From: Stomorhina lunata
Taxonomy: Eukaryota; Arthropoda; Insecta; Diptera; Rhiniidae
Reading direction: 5' to 3'
NCBI GenBank assembly: GCA_933228675.1
Contig: OW121740.1
Span: 38,299,492-38,363,491, forward strand
Length of the DNA: 64,000 nt
The notes under the pieces are model-generated. The model ran no database searches. It saw nothing but the letters and a program-made list of their open reading frames with translations, and was not told the origin of the DNA. Within the stretch, counting starts at the first letter, position 1. Every line of letters begins with the position of its first letter. This document shows positions 39,496 to 51,796 of the stretch, one piece after another. Both the position numbers and the translations under genes were made by a program.

Positions 39496-40192
39496 CCCTA
39501 ACACTCCTGACACGGGTACCTGGGTACCCGAACGAACTTTAAAGTCAAATATCTCTCTAACGATAAATGATACAAAGTTGAGGTTTTGTAAGTTGCTAAA
39601 ACTATTTATTTTCTAAAGATTTTTGTTTCTCTTAGCTTTATAAAGTTTTTGGCTTAGGCTGTGGATTCACCGAAAGTCAAATATTCCTAAGCCTAATGAT
39701 AAGGGTACCCTGGTACCAGTACGAAAATTAAGGCATTATATATATTAAAAAGTAATGGATATGATTCTATTTTTTATTTTAGTTTAAAATGTGTGCATTT
39801 AATTAATAATTTGACAACTTAACTTTGCACTTTTATATTAGATAAACTTCAGAAAATTACAATTCTGTTAAGCGTGAATCAATAATTTGGTTGTGTGTAT
39901 TACATATTGGCCTTTGGCAACCATCATGCACTTTATGTGTTTTGAGATTTGATTTCAGATTAATAGCCATGCAAAGGTAACAATTTCAAAGCTGTTATAT
40001 CTTCTGAATTCTTCTAGTAAACATTTAATGTTAATTCCATTTTCTGTAAAGAACTATTCAAATTATCCTCTGCAGTTAGTCTAAATATATTTCGCGGAAT
40101 ATTTTAATCGTAACTGAAAAATTAGTATTCACGGGTACCCGGGTACCCTTATCAGGAGTCTACGTATAAAAATGTTATGAGTACGGTTAGGG
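39496..40192. mobile_element. TTAA-flanked non-autonomous piggyBac-like element, 697 bp
   Basis: TTAA at 39492-39495 and 40193-40196; outer ends CCCTAAC and GTTAGGG; inner inverted repeat ACTCCTGACACGGGTACCTG against CGGGTACCCTTATCAGGAGT, with GGGTACC repeated at both ends. Asymmetric terminal and sub-terminal repeats with TTAA are typical of piggyBac relatives. No transposase frame is visible. Confidence 0.7.
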
Positions 40193-40319
40193 TTAATGTA
40201 ATTGTAGGCTTTAAAAACTGTCAAATCGTAAAAATTATGCCTGGGTAATGGTAGTTTGAGAAAAAAAATAATTTTAAATTTTTGTATTTTACAAAATCGT
40301 GAAAAACCCAAAACATGAA

Positions 40320-41043
40320 CAAATAAGAAAAGCTATAGTCGGCCAAGCCCGACTATATCATACTCTTCACTACTAAGGTCAAATATGGACCAACAATTAA
40401 ACAAGTTTTCCTTTATTCTTAGAGACATACATATACTAATTGCTATTTTTTTCAAAATTTCGAGATTTATATCATTTCCGGCTAACGGCCTAATATGGGA
40501 GCTAGGGTCAATTATGGACCGTTTGTTACAAAATTTTGGTTATTGGTTCATATTTATAAAGTATTTATCTGTGCATAGTTTAAGTAATAAAATGCATTTA
40601 TCTTTAGAGTTATTAACGTTTTTGTGCTTTTATGTGTATATAAACGTCTTTTGAGAATGTGTCTTGTATGGGAGGTATGGTCAAAAATGTCCCGATTTCT
40701 ACAAAATTAGGAACACTAATTAAGGTTATAATAAGCAATATTTGTGCTGAATATTATTAAAAAACAACTAAATTTGTGGCTGTAAAGGACCAACAACTCT
40801 ATTCCGGGAAGGTATCCATATGGGGGTACCCGAAATAGTAATACGATTTCGCCCAAAAAGAATAGCTTTAAAGTTACAACCTGTAGAATGATAACAAGCT
40901 TATATGGATAACCGGCCAGCCGGACGGACATAGTAAAAAAAACTAAGGGAGTGATTCTAGCTCCACTGGTATACTAATATTTCTATGCGTTACAAACCTC
41001 GGCACAAACAAAATATCCACCTATGGTAATGAAGGGTATAAAA
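40320..41043 (+). mobile_element. Family B copy (DINE-like), short version
   Basis: Starts AATAAGAAAAGCTATAG with TCGGCCAAGCCCGACTATAT and ends CCACCTATGGTAATGAAGGG then TATAAAAA. Contains the GAGCTAGGGTCAATTATGG phrase and a CCGGCCAGCCGGACGGACAT microsatellite-like spot. Confidence 0.75.
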
Positions 41044-42599
41044 AGTCAAAGTTTTACCTGTGAACAAAATGAGACAAAGATCATCGAATCAGTTACATTT
41101 TTAGTTTTTATGAGTTTTTAAAAAATAAAAATTTATTTTTTTTTTTTTTGTAAAATTTTCATTTTTGTTCAAAACTTCAATGATAACTTTGAAACTACTG
41201 AGCGGATTTAAAAAATATAAGTACACTTTAATGATATTATTATTGACGAATTTTGCTTTTTTTAATAAAAAAAAGCTCTTTTAAAATCGCCTGATATACA
41301 GAAATGAGTTTAACTATTGTCAAGTCTGACTGTCATCGAGTGTCACTACTAGGGTGACAGGAATTTTTTTTTTCTTTGATTTCAAATATTTTTCTACGGA
41401 ATATTGTGACACTAGGTCTAAAAGCTTAGATCTGAAAATTTGAGCCAAATCGGACAACGTTCTATGGGCGCGCACCGAGTCCACAGTTTAAGAGCAAATT
41501 TGTATGGGGAAAAATGGGTTATTTTTTTGTTTTTACGAAATTTAGACCAAAAATGAATAATTTTTACAAGAAAAAATAATAGAATATTAAAGAGAAACAC
41601 AGCTTTATTTCAAATAGTGAAAAACGAAAATCCATGAGGTAGTTTGAAAGTTATTGCAGTTTTCATGTCCTTGAAAACGCGCCTAAGATTATGCACCAAA
41701 AATTGTTTGTTGTAAATAAAGAAATTCCGAAGTTAGACATGATCTATCATTTAATGGCTTGTTACTAGTAAATAGTTAATTTTTGTTTAAAGATAATCAA
41801 ACTTACTTAGTTTATTTCATGTTGGAAAATAGTACATTTTTCTCAGGTCGGTTTCGAAAATAGTTTTTTAATTTTTTCAAAATTTTGTTCAACAAATATT
41901 ACAAATTTAGAATTTGCTCTGCAGTGTGTAAAAACAGACAAATGGAAGAATGAAACCAAAAAAAAATTTGGTCGATATCTTGAACCGTTTTGCCGTACCT
42001 GCGGCAAAACGGTCAAAAAAATAACTTTTATTTCTGCTCGAAAAAATAAAAGTCAAAAAATAACTTTTTTTTCTGACTTTTACGATAAAAGTTATAACAC
42101 TTACAGTCCCTCCCTGCTGGGATTCATGAAATATCGGATTAGTTATATGGGTTCTATATACGAAATATTAGGAAATAATAATCCGATTGATTACTATGAG
42201 CCTATCATCCAACGAGATAAATGCTTCAGTTCTCGGTTGGCTAACTACGCTTTAATGTTAAGTACTTTGGCTTCTATTGATCCGATCAGTTAATTACAAA
42301 GCAAAGAATACTCCGATGAGATAAAAACTTCGACTCTCAATCGGCTAACTACAGTATGTTAACTACTAGCAGGAACTCTAAGTTCTGCCTGCCTCTGTGT
42401 TAAAAACAAGAATACTTATGCTAGTATGGTTATCAACTAAATGAGAATTATGTTAAGGTTCTGGTTTTTATTTATTAATGTATATTTAGATATATAAAGG
42501 AGGTTGCAAAAATGAAAAGTAGGGGGTACGAAAAAGAGTGTAGTGTTGTAGATAGATAAAAGTAGAAGAATTTAATATAATATTTGTAACGGCACGTTA
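41044..42599. other. No gene recognised; mixed AT-rich and moderately GC-rich intergenic DNA
   Basis: 41340-42060 looks like old element sequence (GGGTGACAGG, CGGCAAAACGGTC repeated near 41995 and 42003) and 42105-42420 is a more balanced, non-repetitive segment with the motif CTCGGTTGGCTAACTAC and its variant ATCGGCTAACTAC about 115 bases apart. I could not assign either to a family. Confidence 0.4.
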
Positions 42600-42980
42600 C
42601 AGACTATGGACAAGTTTGACTATATAGACGAGTCTGTCTATTGTTTTGTCTGACAATAATAAAGACTAACTTAAGTTAAATCTTTCCATTGTCGAATCTG
42701 ACTATAATCAAGACTATAGATGTGTCCTACTATACTCTAGTCTGACTATAGTCAGTTTTGCTATATATCAGTCCAACTATAATCAAGTCTTTCTTCTATA
42801 TTCGACTCTATTATATTACTATAGTTGAGATAATTCAAATTTCGAGTCCACATGCAGTTGAGTCCGAATATTACTCAGTCTTATAAGATTCGAGTATACT
42901 CAAACTCGACTTTAGTTACACAAGATAGACTATGGTTAGACTTGAATATAGTCAGACATGATTACGGTGAGACCAAAAAA
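42600..42980 (+). repeat. Highly degenerate 16-bp satellite
   Basis: Words such as GTCTGACAATA, GAATCTGACTATAATC and GTCTGACTATAGTCA recur with frequent indels; clearly related to the GACTATAGTC family but decayed. Confidence 0.7.
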
Positions 42981-43334
42981 TAGTTAGACTCATTTTAGTA
43001 GCCGGACTCTTCTATATATCGATGGATTTTTAATATGCTCTCGGATTTAATTAGCAAAAAAATATATAAATGTTCTAGTCTTACTACAAGGCATTTCTGC
43101 GAAATTAGAATTGATTTTGACTATGAACTAACCGACTAGTCAAATACTTATGTCAGTAGTCCTTTATTTCAATCTGATTAAGTTTCACTGCAGTAAAGTA
43201 CTTTTTTATTAGAGTGTGTCTAAAGGGGAGCCTATTAATAAAGGATTCTAACTATAACTGAATGAAATCGAGTCTTGCTAAAGTCTAATCTGAGGCCAAA
43301 TTGCAGCATTCGATATTGATCAAAAATTCAGATT

Positions 43335-44573
43335 TTTAAGCAAATATTATCTTATCTTATATTCCTAAACGAGCAATAATTGTATGTATATATATATATA
43401 TATATATTTTTGACAAAATTTAGACACTGGGTACAGTTTTTGTCGTAAAGATCGAATATGAAGGGACTTTTGGAAGTTTTACCGCTAAGGGGGTAAAAAC
43501 GGGAAAAAACGTTATATCTCCTTAAGTAAAATGTATAGAAACAAAATTAAAATTAAGTTTTAAACTGCTATGAAAATAAGCGGACAGGTGTTTGGTACTT
43601 TTTTGAAACTGTGTTCGATAGGGGGGTAAAAAAGGGTAAAAATAGTTTTTTTGGTACTTTTTTAACCCAATCTTATTTTTTAAACCAAAGAATATAGAAA
43701 GAAATTTTGTACTGCAGTCAATAGATGTGAAAGAAATATTGAACACGTATTTGGTACTTTTTTGATTTTGGTGCCAAAATGGGTAAAAAAAGGGATAAAA
43801 TGATAACTTAACATCTCAAGAAGTAACTGCGTTTTAATAAATCGTACCGAATTCAATTCAAATATTCATATGGAACTTGTTAAAATTAGGAGATAAAAAG
43901 GGGGAAAAAAATAGTAATGTTATAACTTTTAAACAAATGATGTTTGTCTGTATGTATGTTCTTTATAGAATAATAAACTGTGAATTTGATCATGTTATGC
44001 TCTTTAGCGAAGATATTGCGGATAAGCCGGCGAAGGTTTTTAAATTTGTAAGACTAATTTCCGACAGGTGGCGCCACTGAAAATTACTAAAAATTAATTC
44101 AATTGGAAACTGTACATTTGATCATGCTATGATCTTTAGCAAAGTTGTAGTACATAAGCCGGCGAAGGCTTTTTGTTGGTGTGAATAATTTCCGACAGGT
44201 GGCGCTACTAAAAATTACTCAAAGTGAGTTAAATCGTAAACTGTGTATTTGATCATGCTATGATCTTTGGCAAAGTTGTTGCACATGAGCCGACGAAGGT
44301 TTCTTAGTTGGTATGATGAAATTTCGACAGGTGGCGCCACTGAAATTTACTCAAAGTCAATTTATTCAAAATGGGGTAAACTGTAAACTATGCAAACTAT
44401 GTGTTGCTCGGATAAAATAAATAAAATAATTCAAAACTAACTGAAAATTTGTACAAAGTCTTTCCTTTAAATTTATTTTAGTACTTTATAAAAAATAATA
44501 TATAAAAGCTTTAAAATTTGCCTCAAAATGCTTGTCATAAAGCTCCGAGCAAGTCTCGGTCAACCAGGTACTG
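43335..44573 (+). mobile_element. Unclassified element C, copy 1
   Basis: Begins near TTATCTTATCTTATATTCC and a (TA)n tract (about 43387-43407), continues through phrases like CTAAGGGGGTAAAAA and TTTGGTACTTTTTTGA, then three roughly 125-bp subrepeats (GATCTTTAGCAAAGTTGTTG, CCGACAGGTGGCGCCACTGA) and ends with the stem CCGAGC-AAG-(T/G)CTCGG followed by ACCAGGTACTGT. Copies C2-C4 share these parts. A short hairpin before a fixed end could mean a Helitron relative, but no CTRR end is visible. No coding capacity. Confidence 0.65.
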
Positions 44574-44894
44574 TAACATTATTTCGGGATTTTAAAAAAA
44601 TTTTAATTGCAAAACGTTTAATAATTGATATATTAATATATCCGCTTGTTTGACAAAACATGTAGTTTAAATAAAATTACGCAGAGAATCTTATATGGTA
44701 TATATTATTTATATTATCCTATAAGTATGCTACAAAACTGTTTCGGAAATATCTTACATTTGACACCTGACTATAGTAAAACCTGCATTTTTGTTCTACT
44801 ATTGACATAGAAAATAAATTTTTTTAATATCGGGTGGTTAAATTTCAAGGGCCGATGTTGATTTTGAATAAAACACAAACTAAATATTTAGGAA

Positions 44895-45209
44895 GTGAAC
44901 CGCCGTGGTATAGCAGGTTAGTCATCCGCCTAGCACACCAGAGGCCCAAGTTCGATCCCTGGCCAGACTCATTTGAAAAAAAAAAATAAATTTTCAAAAA
45001 GCGGCGGTTCACCTCATAACTCAGCTAGCCACTGGTTATTGAGTATTAGGCTATGTAAAACTTCTCTAACTAATGCATTTGCCGTTCGGAGTCGGCGTTA
45101 AAACGTAGGTCCCTTTCAATGAGTCTAAAAATAGAATCGGATGCAGCTCATTGTCTGAGAGAAGTACCCCTTGTTCCAATTGGAATGTTGTCGGGGAATT
45201 ATATATATA
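44895..45209 (+). mobile_element. tRNA-derived SINE nested in mariner element 1
   Basis: The head is tRNA-like: an A-box-like TGGTATAGCAGG at 44906-44917 and a perfect B box GTTCGATCC at 44950-44958, the internal promoter for RNA polymerase III. The tRNA-unrelated body includes CGGAGTCGGCGTTAAAACG and TAGGTCCC, and the tail is a short AT repeat (45199-45210). A 14-bp direct repeat TAAATATTTAGGAA flanks it (44881-44894 and 45210-45223), proving insertion into the mariner element. It is not a functional tRNA gene: the fold is imperfect. Confidence 0.88.
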
Positions 45210-45267
45210 TAAATATTTAGGAAATTATTGTAATTTTATTTTATTATGATATATTGGTATTACTCAA

Positions 45268-46339
45268 TTATGTACGGAACCAAATATAGGCCAAATGGGC
45301 GCCGCGACCACGGCGGCACACCTCCATCCGATGGTCCAAATTTTCGATGACCCTGAGGCATAATGAAGGTTCTATGCCGTTAATGTGCCGAATTATCTCA
45401 TCCTTTAGCTCTTGAATTGTTGCTGGCTTATCGACGTACACCTTTTCTTTCAAATAACCCCAAAGAAAAAAGTCCAACGGTGTCAAATGACATGATCTTG
45501 GCGGCCAATTGATATCGCCATTACGTGAGATAACACGTCCATTAAATTTGTTGCGCAAAAGAGCCATTGTTTCGTTAGTTGTGTGGCAAGTGGCACCATT
45601 CTGCTGAAACCACATATCGTCCACATCCATATCTTCCAATTCGGGCCATAAAAAGTTCGTTATCATCTCACGATAGCGAACACCATTCACAGTAACTGCC
45701 TGACCGGCCTCATTTTGGAAAAAATACGGCCCGATGATGCCGCCAGCCCATAAACCGCACCAAACAGTCACTCCTTGTGGGTGGATTGGTTTTTCGACAA
45801 TCACTCTTGGATTCTCATTCGCCCAAATGCGGCAATTCTGTTTATTGACGAATCCACTGAGGTGAAAATGTGCCTCATCACTGAAGATTATTTTCTTCGA
45901 AAATTGATCATCCACTGTTACCATTTCTTGCCACCATTCTGCCCATTCACGACATTTGGAATGGTCAAGAGGCTTTAGTTCTTGAGCCAATAGCACCTTG
46001 TAGCGTGTAAATGCAAGTCTTTATGCATAATATTCATCAACGACGAGCGTGAGAGGTGCAATTGTTGGGCACGACGACGAGTTGAGGTGGACGGCTCTTC
46101 AGCCACACTATCGCGAACAGCAGCAATATTTTCTGCAGTACGAGCTGTACGATCATGCACTGGTGTTCTCACATCTTCTACAGATCCGGTTTGCTCGAAT
46201 TTTTCCACGATTTTTGCGATTGTACGCACATTTAGACGATCAAATTGACCAAAAAATCACGAAGTGCACGATTTGAACGCCCATTTTCATAATAAGTCTG
46301 GATAACTATAACACGTTGTTGGATTATGTATCTCTCCAT
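45268..46339 (-). pseudogene. Broken mariner-type transposase (DD41D group)
   Basis: Cut-and-paste transposase of the Tc1/mariner superfamily: N-terminal helix-turn-helix DNA binding, then an RNase H-like catalytic domain. The frame starts at ATG 46339 (MERYIIQQRVIVIQTYYENG), shifts in a T-run near 46250, continues in a second frame (VRTIAKIVEKFEQTG) and shifts again near 45985-45995. The catalytic part shows FSDEAHF (first Asp), WFQQNGATCHT where Asn replaces the second catalytic Asp, and LTPLDFFLWGY with the third Asp, 41 residues after the second. Two frameshifts and the Asp-to-Asn change mean it cannot work. The C-terminus (YIWFRT) is intact. Confidence 0.9.
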
Positions 46340-46454
46340 GGTTCAAATTGAGTAAGTCTGAAATAGAGAAATGTCAAATAAAATATGGAAAAAAACTTGG
46401 CGTTTAGGTGTGGTTCACATTCAACATCGGCCCTTAAAATTTAACCACCCTTTA

Positions 46455-47589
46455 TATATTAAACTGTTTCGGAAATATCTTACATTTGACAACTGACTAT
46501 AGTGAAACTGGCATTTTTGTTCTACTATTGGCATAGAAAATAAATTTTTTAATATGAATTTAAATGGACTGATGATTGTCTTAATAATTTTTGTGACAAT
46601 TTCTTAATTACATTTCCTGTAAAATCGAAATATTTGTTTAATGCTTATTTACATACAAGTATTTTTTAACAATATTCTAAAGCAAACAAATATTTAAATT
46701 TTTTACATTTGAAGGCGCTGAAATGTAGAATAAACAAACGTGTAAATACCCTCAAATCCTCCCCAAAAAGAAAAAAAAAATTACAATCGAAACAACATAA
46801 GAACAGCAATAACATAGAATTCTTATGGGAATTTAAGAAAAAAATATGTTTTAAAAATATTAAATAAAATTGAAGTAATTAATGTTATGACAGAATACGT
46901 TTATACGAATATTAATTGAGTTTAAGTAAAACATTTCACAAGCTCCTTAACATTTTTCTGAATGTATAATTTTTGACAATTGACAACTGTATTTAGACAT
47001 AAGTAACTTACAAGTAAAATGAAATGTAAAATTCTATTGAATATTATTGACAAAGTACGAAAAAAAAATTGACAAAACTGTCAAAACATTTTTTTCAGGT
47101 CTTATTGAAGCTTAAAATACAAGGAGCTTATAAAATATTTATTTTATTAATTTTGTCAATGAGATTGGTTTTGTGTCTTTTGTTATCAAAATTATTGGAC
47201 TGGTAAAGTAAATGTGGATTAGAAAGACTTAGGCAAAGATTTCTTCTGATATCAAGAAAAACTTGTCGCTGTTGTAAAAATATAGAAGTTATTTTCGAAC
47301 AAAAAGTTGCCTAGCATTTTCCTTTCATTCTGTTGTATGTCCGTCTGTTACTAAATATAACAACGCTTCTCCAACCAACACCTTTGAATTGACCATTTAG
47401 CCATATTTTTCCAACCTTTAAACATTTGTTGCTAAAAGCACACTTCAGTAATTGTTTTTTGTTTTCAGGTTCAATAGCCACGTGTTAATCAATAAGTGTC
47501 AATTAATTAAATTAATTTTATTTTTAGAAGAGAAGACTAACAAAATTATATATTAGCTCAATTCACATAATGTTGTAAGTATTGCATAT
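46455..47589. other. AT-rich interval, no gene recognised
   Basis: 46470-46560 repeats part of the sequence left of mariner 1 (44740-44830: GTTTCGGAAATATCTTACAT, CTATTGACATAGAAAATAAA), so a segment of about 90 bp is duplicated on both sides of the element. The rest is AT-rich without recognisable features. Confidence 0.55.
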
Positions 47590-50110
47590 ATTTGACGATA
47601 GTCGGGTTTGACTACAGCAAAATCTGCTGGCTATATTGAAATTTTATTATAGTCGATTCTGATTATAGTCGAATCTGACTATAGTCGGATCTGACTTTAG
47701 TCGAGTCTGACAAAAGTCAAGTCGTACTTTATAATTGAGTCTGAGTGTAGCCAAGACTATAGTCGTGTTTGACTATAGTCGAGTATCACTACAGTCGTGT
47801 CAGACTATAGTCGAGTCTGACTATAGTAGAGTCTGACTATAGTCGAGTCTGACTATATCGAGTCTGACTATAGTCGAGTCTGACTATAAGAATGTCTGAC
47901 TATGGTCGAGTCATACTATAAGCGTGTCTGACTATAGTAGTATCTGAATATAGTCGTGTCTAATTAAAGTCGAGTTTGGCTATAGTCGGGTCTCACCATA
48001 GTCGAGTCCGACTAGAGTCGAGTCTGAATATAGTCGTGTCTGACTATCTTCCAATCTGACTATAGTCGTGTCTGACTATAGCTTAGTTTGACTATAGTCA
48101 AGTCTGATTATAGTCACGTCTGACTATTATTCGACTTTATTCGAGTCTGACTACAGTCGAGTCTCACTAAAGTTGAATCTGAATATAGTCGAGTCTGACT
48201 ATAGTGGCGTATCTGACTATAGTCGATTCAGACTATATTCGAGTCTGACTAAAGTCGAGTCTGACTATAGTCGAGTCTGACTATAGCCGAGCCTGACAAT
48301 AGTCGAGTCTGACTATAGTCAAGTATCACTATAGTCGAGTCTGATTATAGTCGAGTCCGACTACAGTAGAATCTGACTAAAGTCGAGTCTGACTATAAGA
48401 ATGTCTGACTATAGTCGAGTCAGACTATAAACGTGTCTGTCTATAGTAGTATCTGAATATAGTCGAGTCTAACTACATTCGTGTTTGACTAAAGTCGTTT
48501 CTGATTAAAGTCGAGTTTGACTATAGTCGGGTCTCACTATATTCGAGTCCGACTAAAGTCGAGTCTGAATATAGTGGTGTCTGACTATCTTCCAATCTGA
48601 CTATAGTCGTATCCGACTGTAGCTAAGTTTGACTAAAGTCGAGTCTAATTATAGTCAAGTCTGACTAAAGTCGAATCTGACTTTATTAGAGTCTGACTAT
48701 AGTCGAGTCTGACTATAGTCGAATCTGAGTATAGTCGTGTCTGACTATAGTCGAGCCTGACTATAGTCGTGTGTCTGACTATAGTCGTGTGTCCGACTCT
48801 AGTCGAGTCTGACTATAGTCGAATCTGACTATAGTTGAATCTGACAAAATTCGAGTCTGACTAAAGTCGAGTCTGACTATAGTCAAGTTTTACTATAGGT
48901 GAGTCTGACTATAGCCAAGTCTGACTATATGACTAAAGTCGAATCTGTCTTTAGTCGAGTTTGATTATAGTCGAGTCTGACTGTAGTCGAGTTTGACTAT
49001 AGTCGAGTCTGACTATAATCGAGTCTGACTATAGTCGAGTCTGACTATAAGAATGTCTGACTTTAGTCGAGTCTGACTGTAGTAGTGTCTTACTATAGTC
49101 GGGTCTGACTACACTCGTGTCTGACTATAGTCGTGTAAGACTATAGTCGAATTTGACTATAGTCGTGTCCGGCAATAGTCTTGTTTGGCTATAGTCGAGT
49201 CTAACTATAGTCGTGTCCGACTATACTCGAATCTGACTATAGTCGAGTTTGTGTGTTGTCGGGTCTGACAATAGTCGTGTCTGAGTATAGTCAATTCTGA
49301 TTATAGTCTATTTTGTCTATAGGAAATCTGATGATAGTCGAGTATGACTATAGTCGAGACTGACTATAGTCAAGTCTGACTATATCGATTCGACTATAGT
49401 CGAGTGTGACTATAGTCGTGTCTGACTATAGTCAAATCTGACTACAGTAAAGTCACACTATAGTCGAGTCTGACTACAATCGAGTATGACTATAGTCAAA
49501 TCTGACTATAGTCTAGTTGGACTTTAGTCGAGGCTGACTAAAGTAAAGTCAAACTATTGTCGAGTCTGACTATAGTAGAGTCTGACTATAGTAGAGTCTG
49601 ACTTTAGTCCAGTTTGACTATAGTCGAGTCTGACTATAGTCCATTCTGACTATAGCCGAGTCTGACTATAGAAGAGTCTGACTACAGTAAAGTCAGACTA
49701 TTGTTGAGTCTGACTATAGTCGAGTTTGACTATAGTCCAGTCTGATTATAGTCGTGTCTGGCTGTAGTCGACTTTGACTGTAATAGAGTCTGACTATAGT
49801 CTTGTCTAACTATAGTCTTGTCTAACTATAGTCTTGTTTGACTATAGTCTTGTCTGACTGTAGTCTTGTCTAACTATTATCTTGTCTGACTATAGTTGAG
49901 TCTCTCTTGTCTGGCTCTAGTCGAGTATGACTATAGTCGTGTCTGTCTTGTCTGGCAATAGTCGAGTCTGACTATAGTTGTATCTGTCTATTGTCTTGTC
50001 TGACTATAGTCGAGTCTGGCTATAGTCGTATCTGACTATAGTCAAATCTGACTATAGTCGTGTCTGTCTATTGTCTTGTCTGACTATAGTCAGGTCTAAC
50101 TATAGTCAAG
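47590..50110 (+). repeat. 16-bp satellite array (GAGTCTGACTATAGTC), about 2.5 kb
   Basis: Unit GAGTCTGACTATAGTC, containing the perfect palindrome GACTATAGTC. Moderately diverged: GTGTCTG, AAGTCTG, TTGTCTG and CTAAAGTC variants are interspersed. A longer block with TATAAGAATGTCTGAC and CTATCTTCCAATCTG recurs (47885/48390 and 48045/48585), giving a higher-order period of about 0.5 kb. Confidence 0.95.
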
Positions 50111-50519
50111 GCTGGAAAAGACCATAGAAATTTGATGTTTTTTAAGTTAATGTCAAAATCAATTAAATGCATCTTCAGAAAGATTGTCATGTAAATGTCA
50201 CTACAACTGGTATATGAATTGTCCAACTCAAATTTTACTTTCGATTAATATTAATAAATAATTATTATCGCAAAATAAGCAATAGCCAAAAAAAAAAAAA
50301 ACTTATTGAATTGAATAATATAAAAATACCAAAATATTTTCTTTGAATAAAAGCAATTAATTGAAAATAACGCAAAACAATGAAACTGAAATGTTACCAA
50401 AAATAATTCGAAATAATAAAAAAAATCGAGGTCAAATTTCATATAAGAATATTTTGAAAGAAAAAAATAAATTAACGTGTGGGACATTAAAATAGGGGGG
50501 TTTTAATGCTGTTCAGAAT
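50111..50519. other. AT-rich interval, no gene recognised
   Basis: Nothing recognised; the 78-codon Phe/Tyr-rich minus-strand frame looks like chance in AT-rich DNA. Confidence 0.5.
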
Positions 50520-50720
50520 CTTCTATTATAGACAAATTTAACCATAGTCAGACTTTATTATAATCAGACTCAACTATAGTTACAATCGACTATAGTTAGA
50601 CTAGACTATAGTCAGACTCGACTATAGTAAGATTCGTCTTTAGTTGGGTTCAACTGCAGTCGAATCTATTTTAATGGTACTGGAATATAGTCAAACTGTC
50701 TTACTTCAGTCTGACTTGAC
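50520..50720 (-). repeat. Short 16-bp satellite block, inverted
   Basis: About 12 degenerate units reading GACTATAGTCAGACTC, the reverse complement of the neighbouring array. Confidence 0.75.
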
Positions 50721-51796
50721 TACAGTCAAACACAAAATGTCTCAACTTTCTTCAAACTTTATTTCTACTTGACGCTACGAAGAATAGAATCAGATTCGGC
50801 TTAGATTTGACTAGAGTAAGACCCGACAATATTCCCTCTTGCCACCGATGGGGGATGCTGTGGTAATTAATAATTTTATTATAAATTAATAACACTCTGA
50901 TACACTGAAAAAACGGAAAACGAATTAGCGTAGGTTATAGGCCTCATTGAGTATGTGTCAAATACGTCCAAGTTTAGGAGTTATACGCAAAAACCCGACT
51001 AAAAGAGGTTTTGTCAACTTATCGACCCATAGCTTAGTCATAAATGGTAGGAATGTAGTATAAATTTGTTCTCTATATATAGGGTATCATATGTTATCTA
51101 ATAAACGTCGTTAATATGTATTCGTTTTTTATGTAGTTTCCTAAATATTTAAAATATTCCTTTAATACACAAATTTCTGCTAGACCAATTACCACAATTT
51201 AGTTAAATGCCTTTTTTTCCGAAAACGTGCGTATAAATCCACAGTCTCTAATTAAGAATATTCATTTTAATTGCTCACATGCAAATTCAATCTATTTTCT
51301 TAACCATAAAAATTCTTTATGGATTGCAAATGGTATTTAAGAGGAATAAATTATTTGTGGGAAATTTGAAGAAAATAAAAAATTTTATAAATGTGAAATA
51401 ATTCGAAATAATTTGAAAAAAACACCATGTGCTAAACGTGGCAAATAATACAATTTTTTTTTTTTGGAATAATGTATAGACGAAAAGCAAACGTAGATGA
51501 TATAATTATTTGAAAATTTGTTTAGTTGTTTGAGTTGAAAATATAATTTTTAATTCTTTCTAAATTTTGGCTAATTAGACGTTTACGGTTGAGAATTTTA
51601 TTTTGAGAAACTAATAAAATTTATGACTTGTAAAGTTGTATTCATTATGAAAATTTAATTTTTTCTTTGATATCATATAATTAAAGTGCTTTAAAAAACT
51701 ATCCATGATGGCATACATTTGTTATATTTCATGATCAAAGAGGAAGCTATTGTGGCGGTTTATTGTAAATGTTTCCTACACGAATATTTTAAAGAA
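50721..51796. other. AT-rich interval, no gene recognised
   Basis: No features beyond weak satellite-like words at its left edge. Confidence 0.5.

Larger units (their letters stand above)
44830..46452 (-). mobile_element. mariner-like element 1 (DD41D spacing), inactivated, with nested SINE
   Basis: Terminal inverted repeats of about 30 bp (GGGTGGTTAAATTT, then AAGGGCCGATGTTGA) at both ends, flanked by TA (44828-44829 and 46453-46454), the target duplication of Tc1/mariner elements. Encodes a broken transposase on the minus strand. 1623 bp including a 315-bp SINE. Confidence 0.88.

Noticed and set aside
44897..44975. Functional tRNA gene
   Set aside because: A and B boxes are present, but the cloverleaf stems do not pair properly, an unrelated body follows, and target duplications bracket a 315-bp unit, so it is a SINE.
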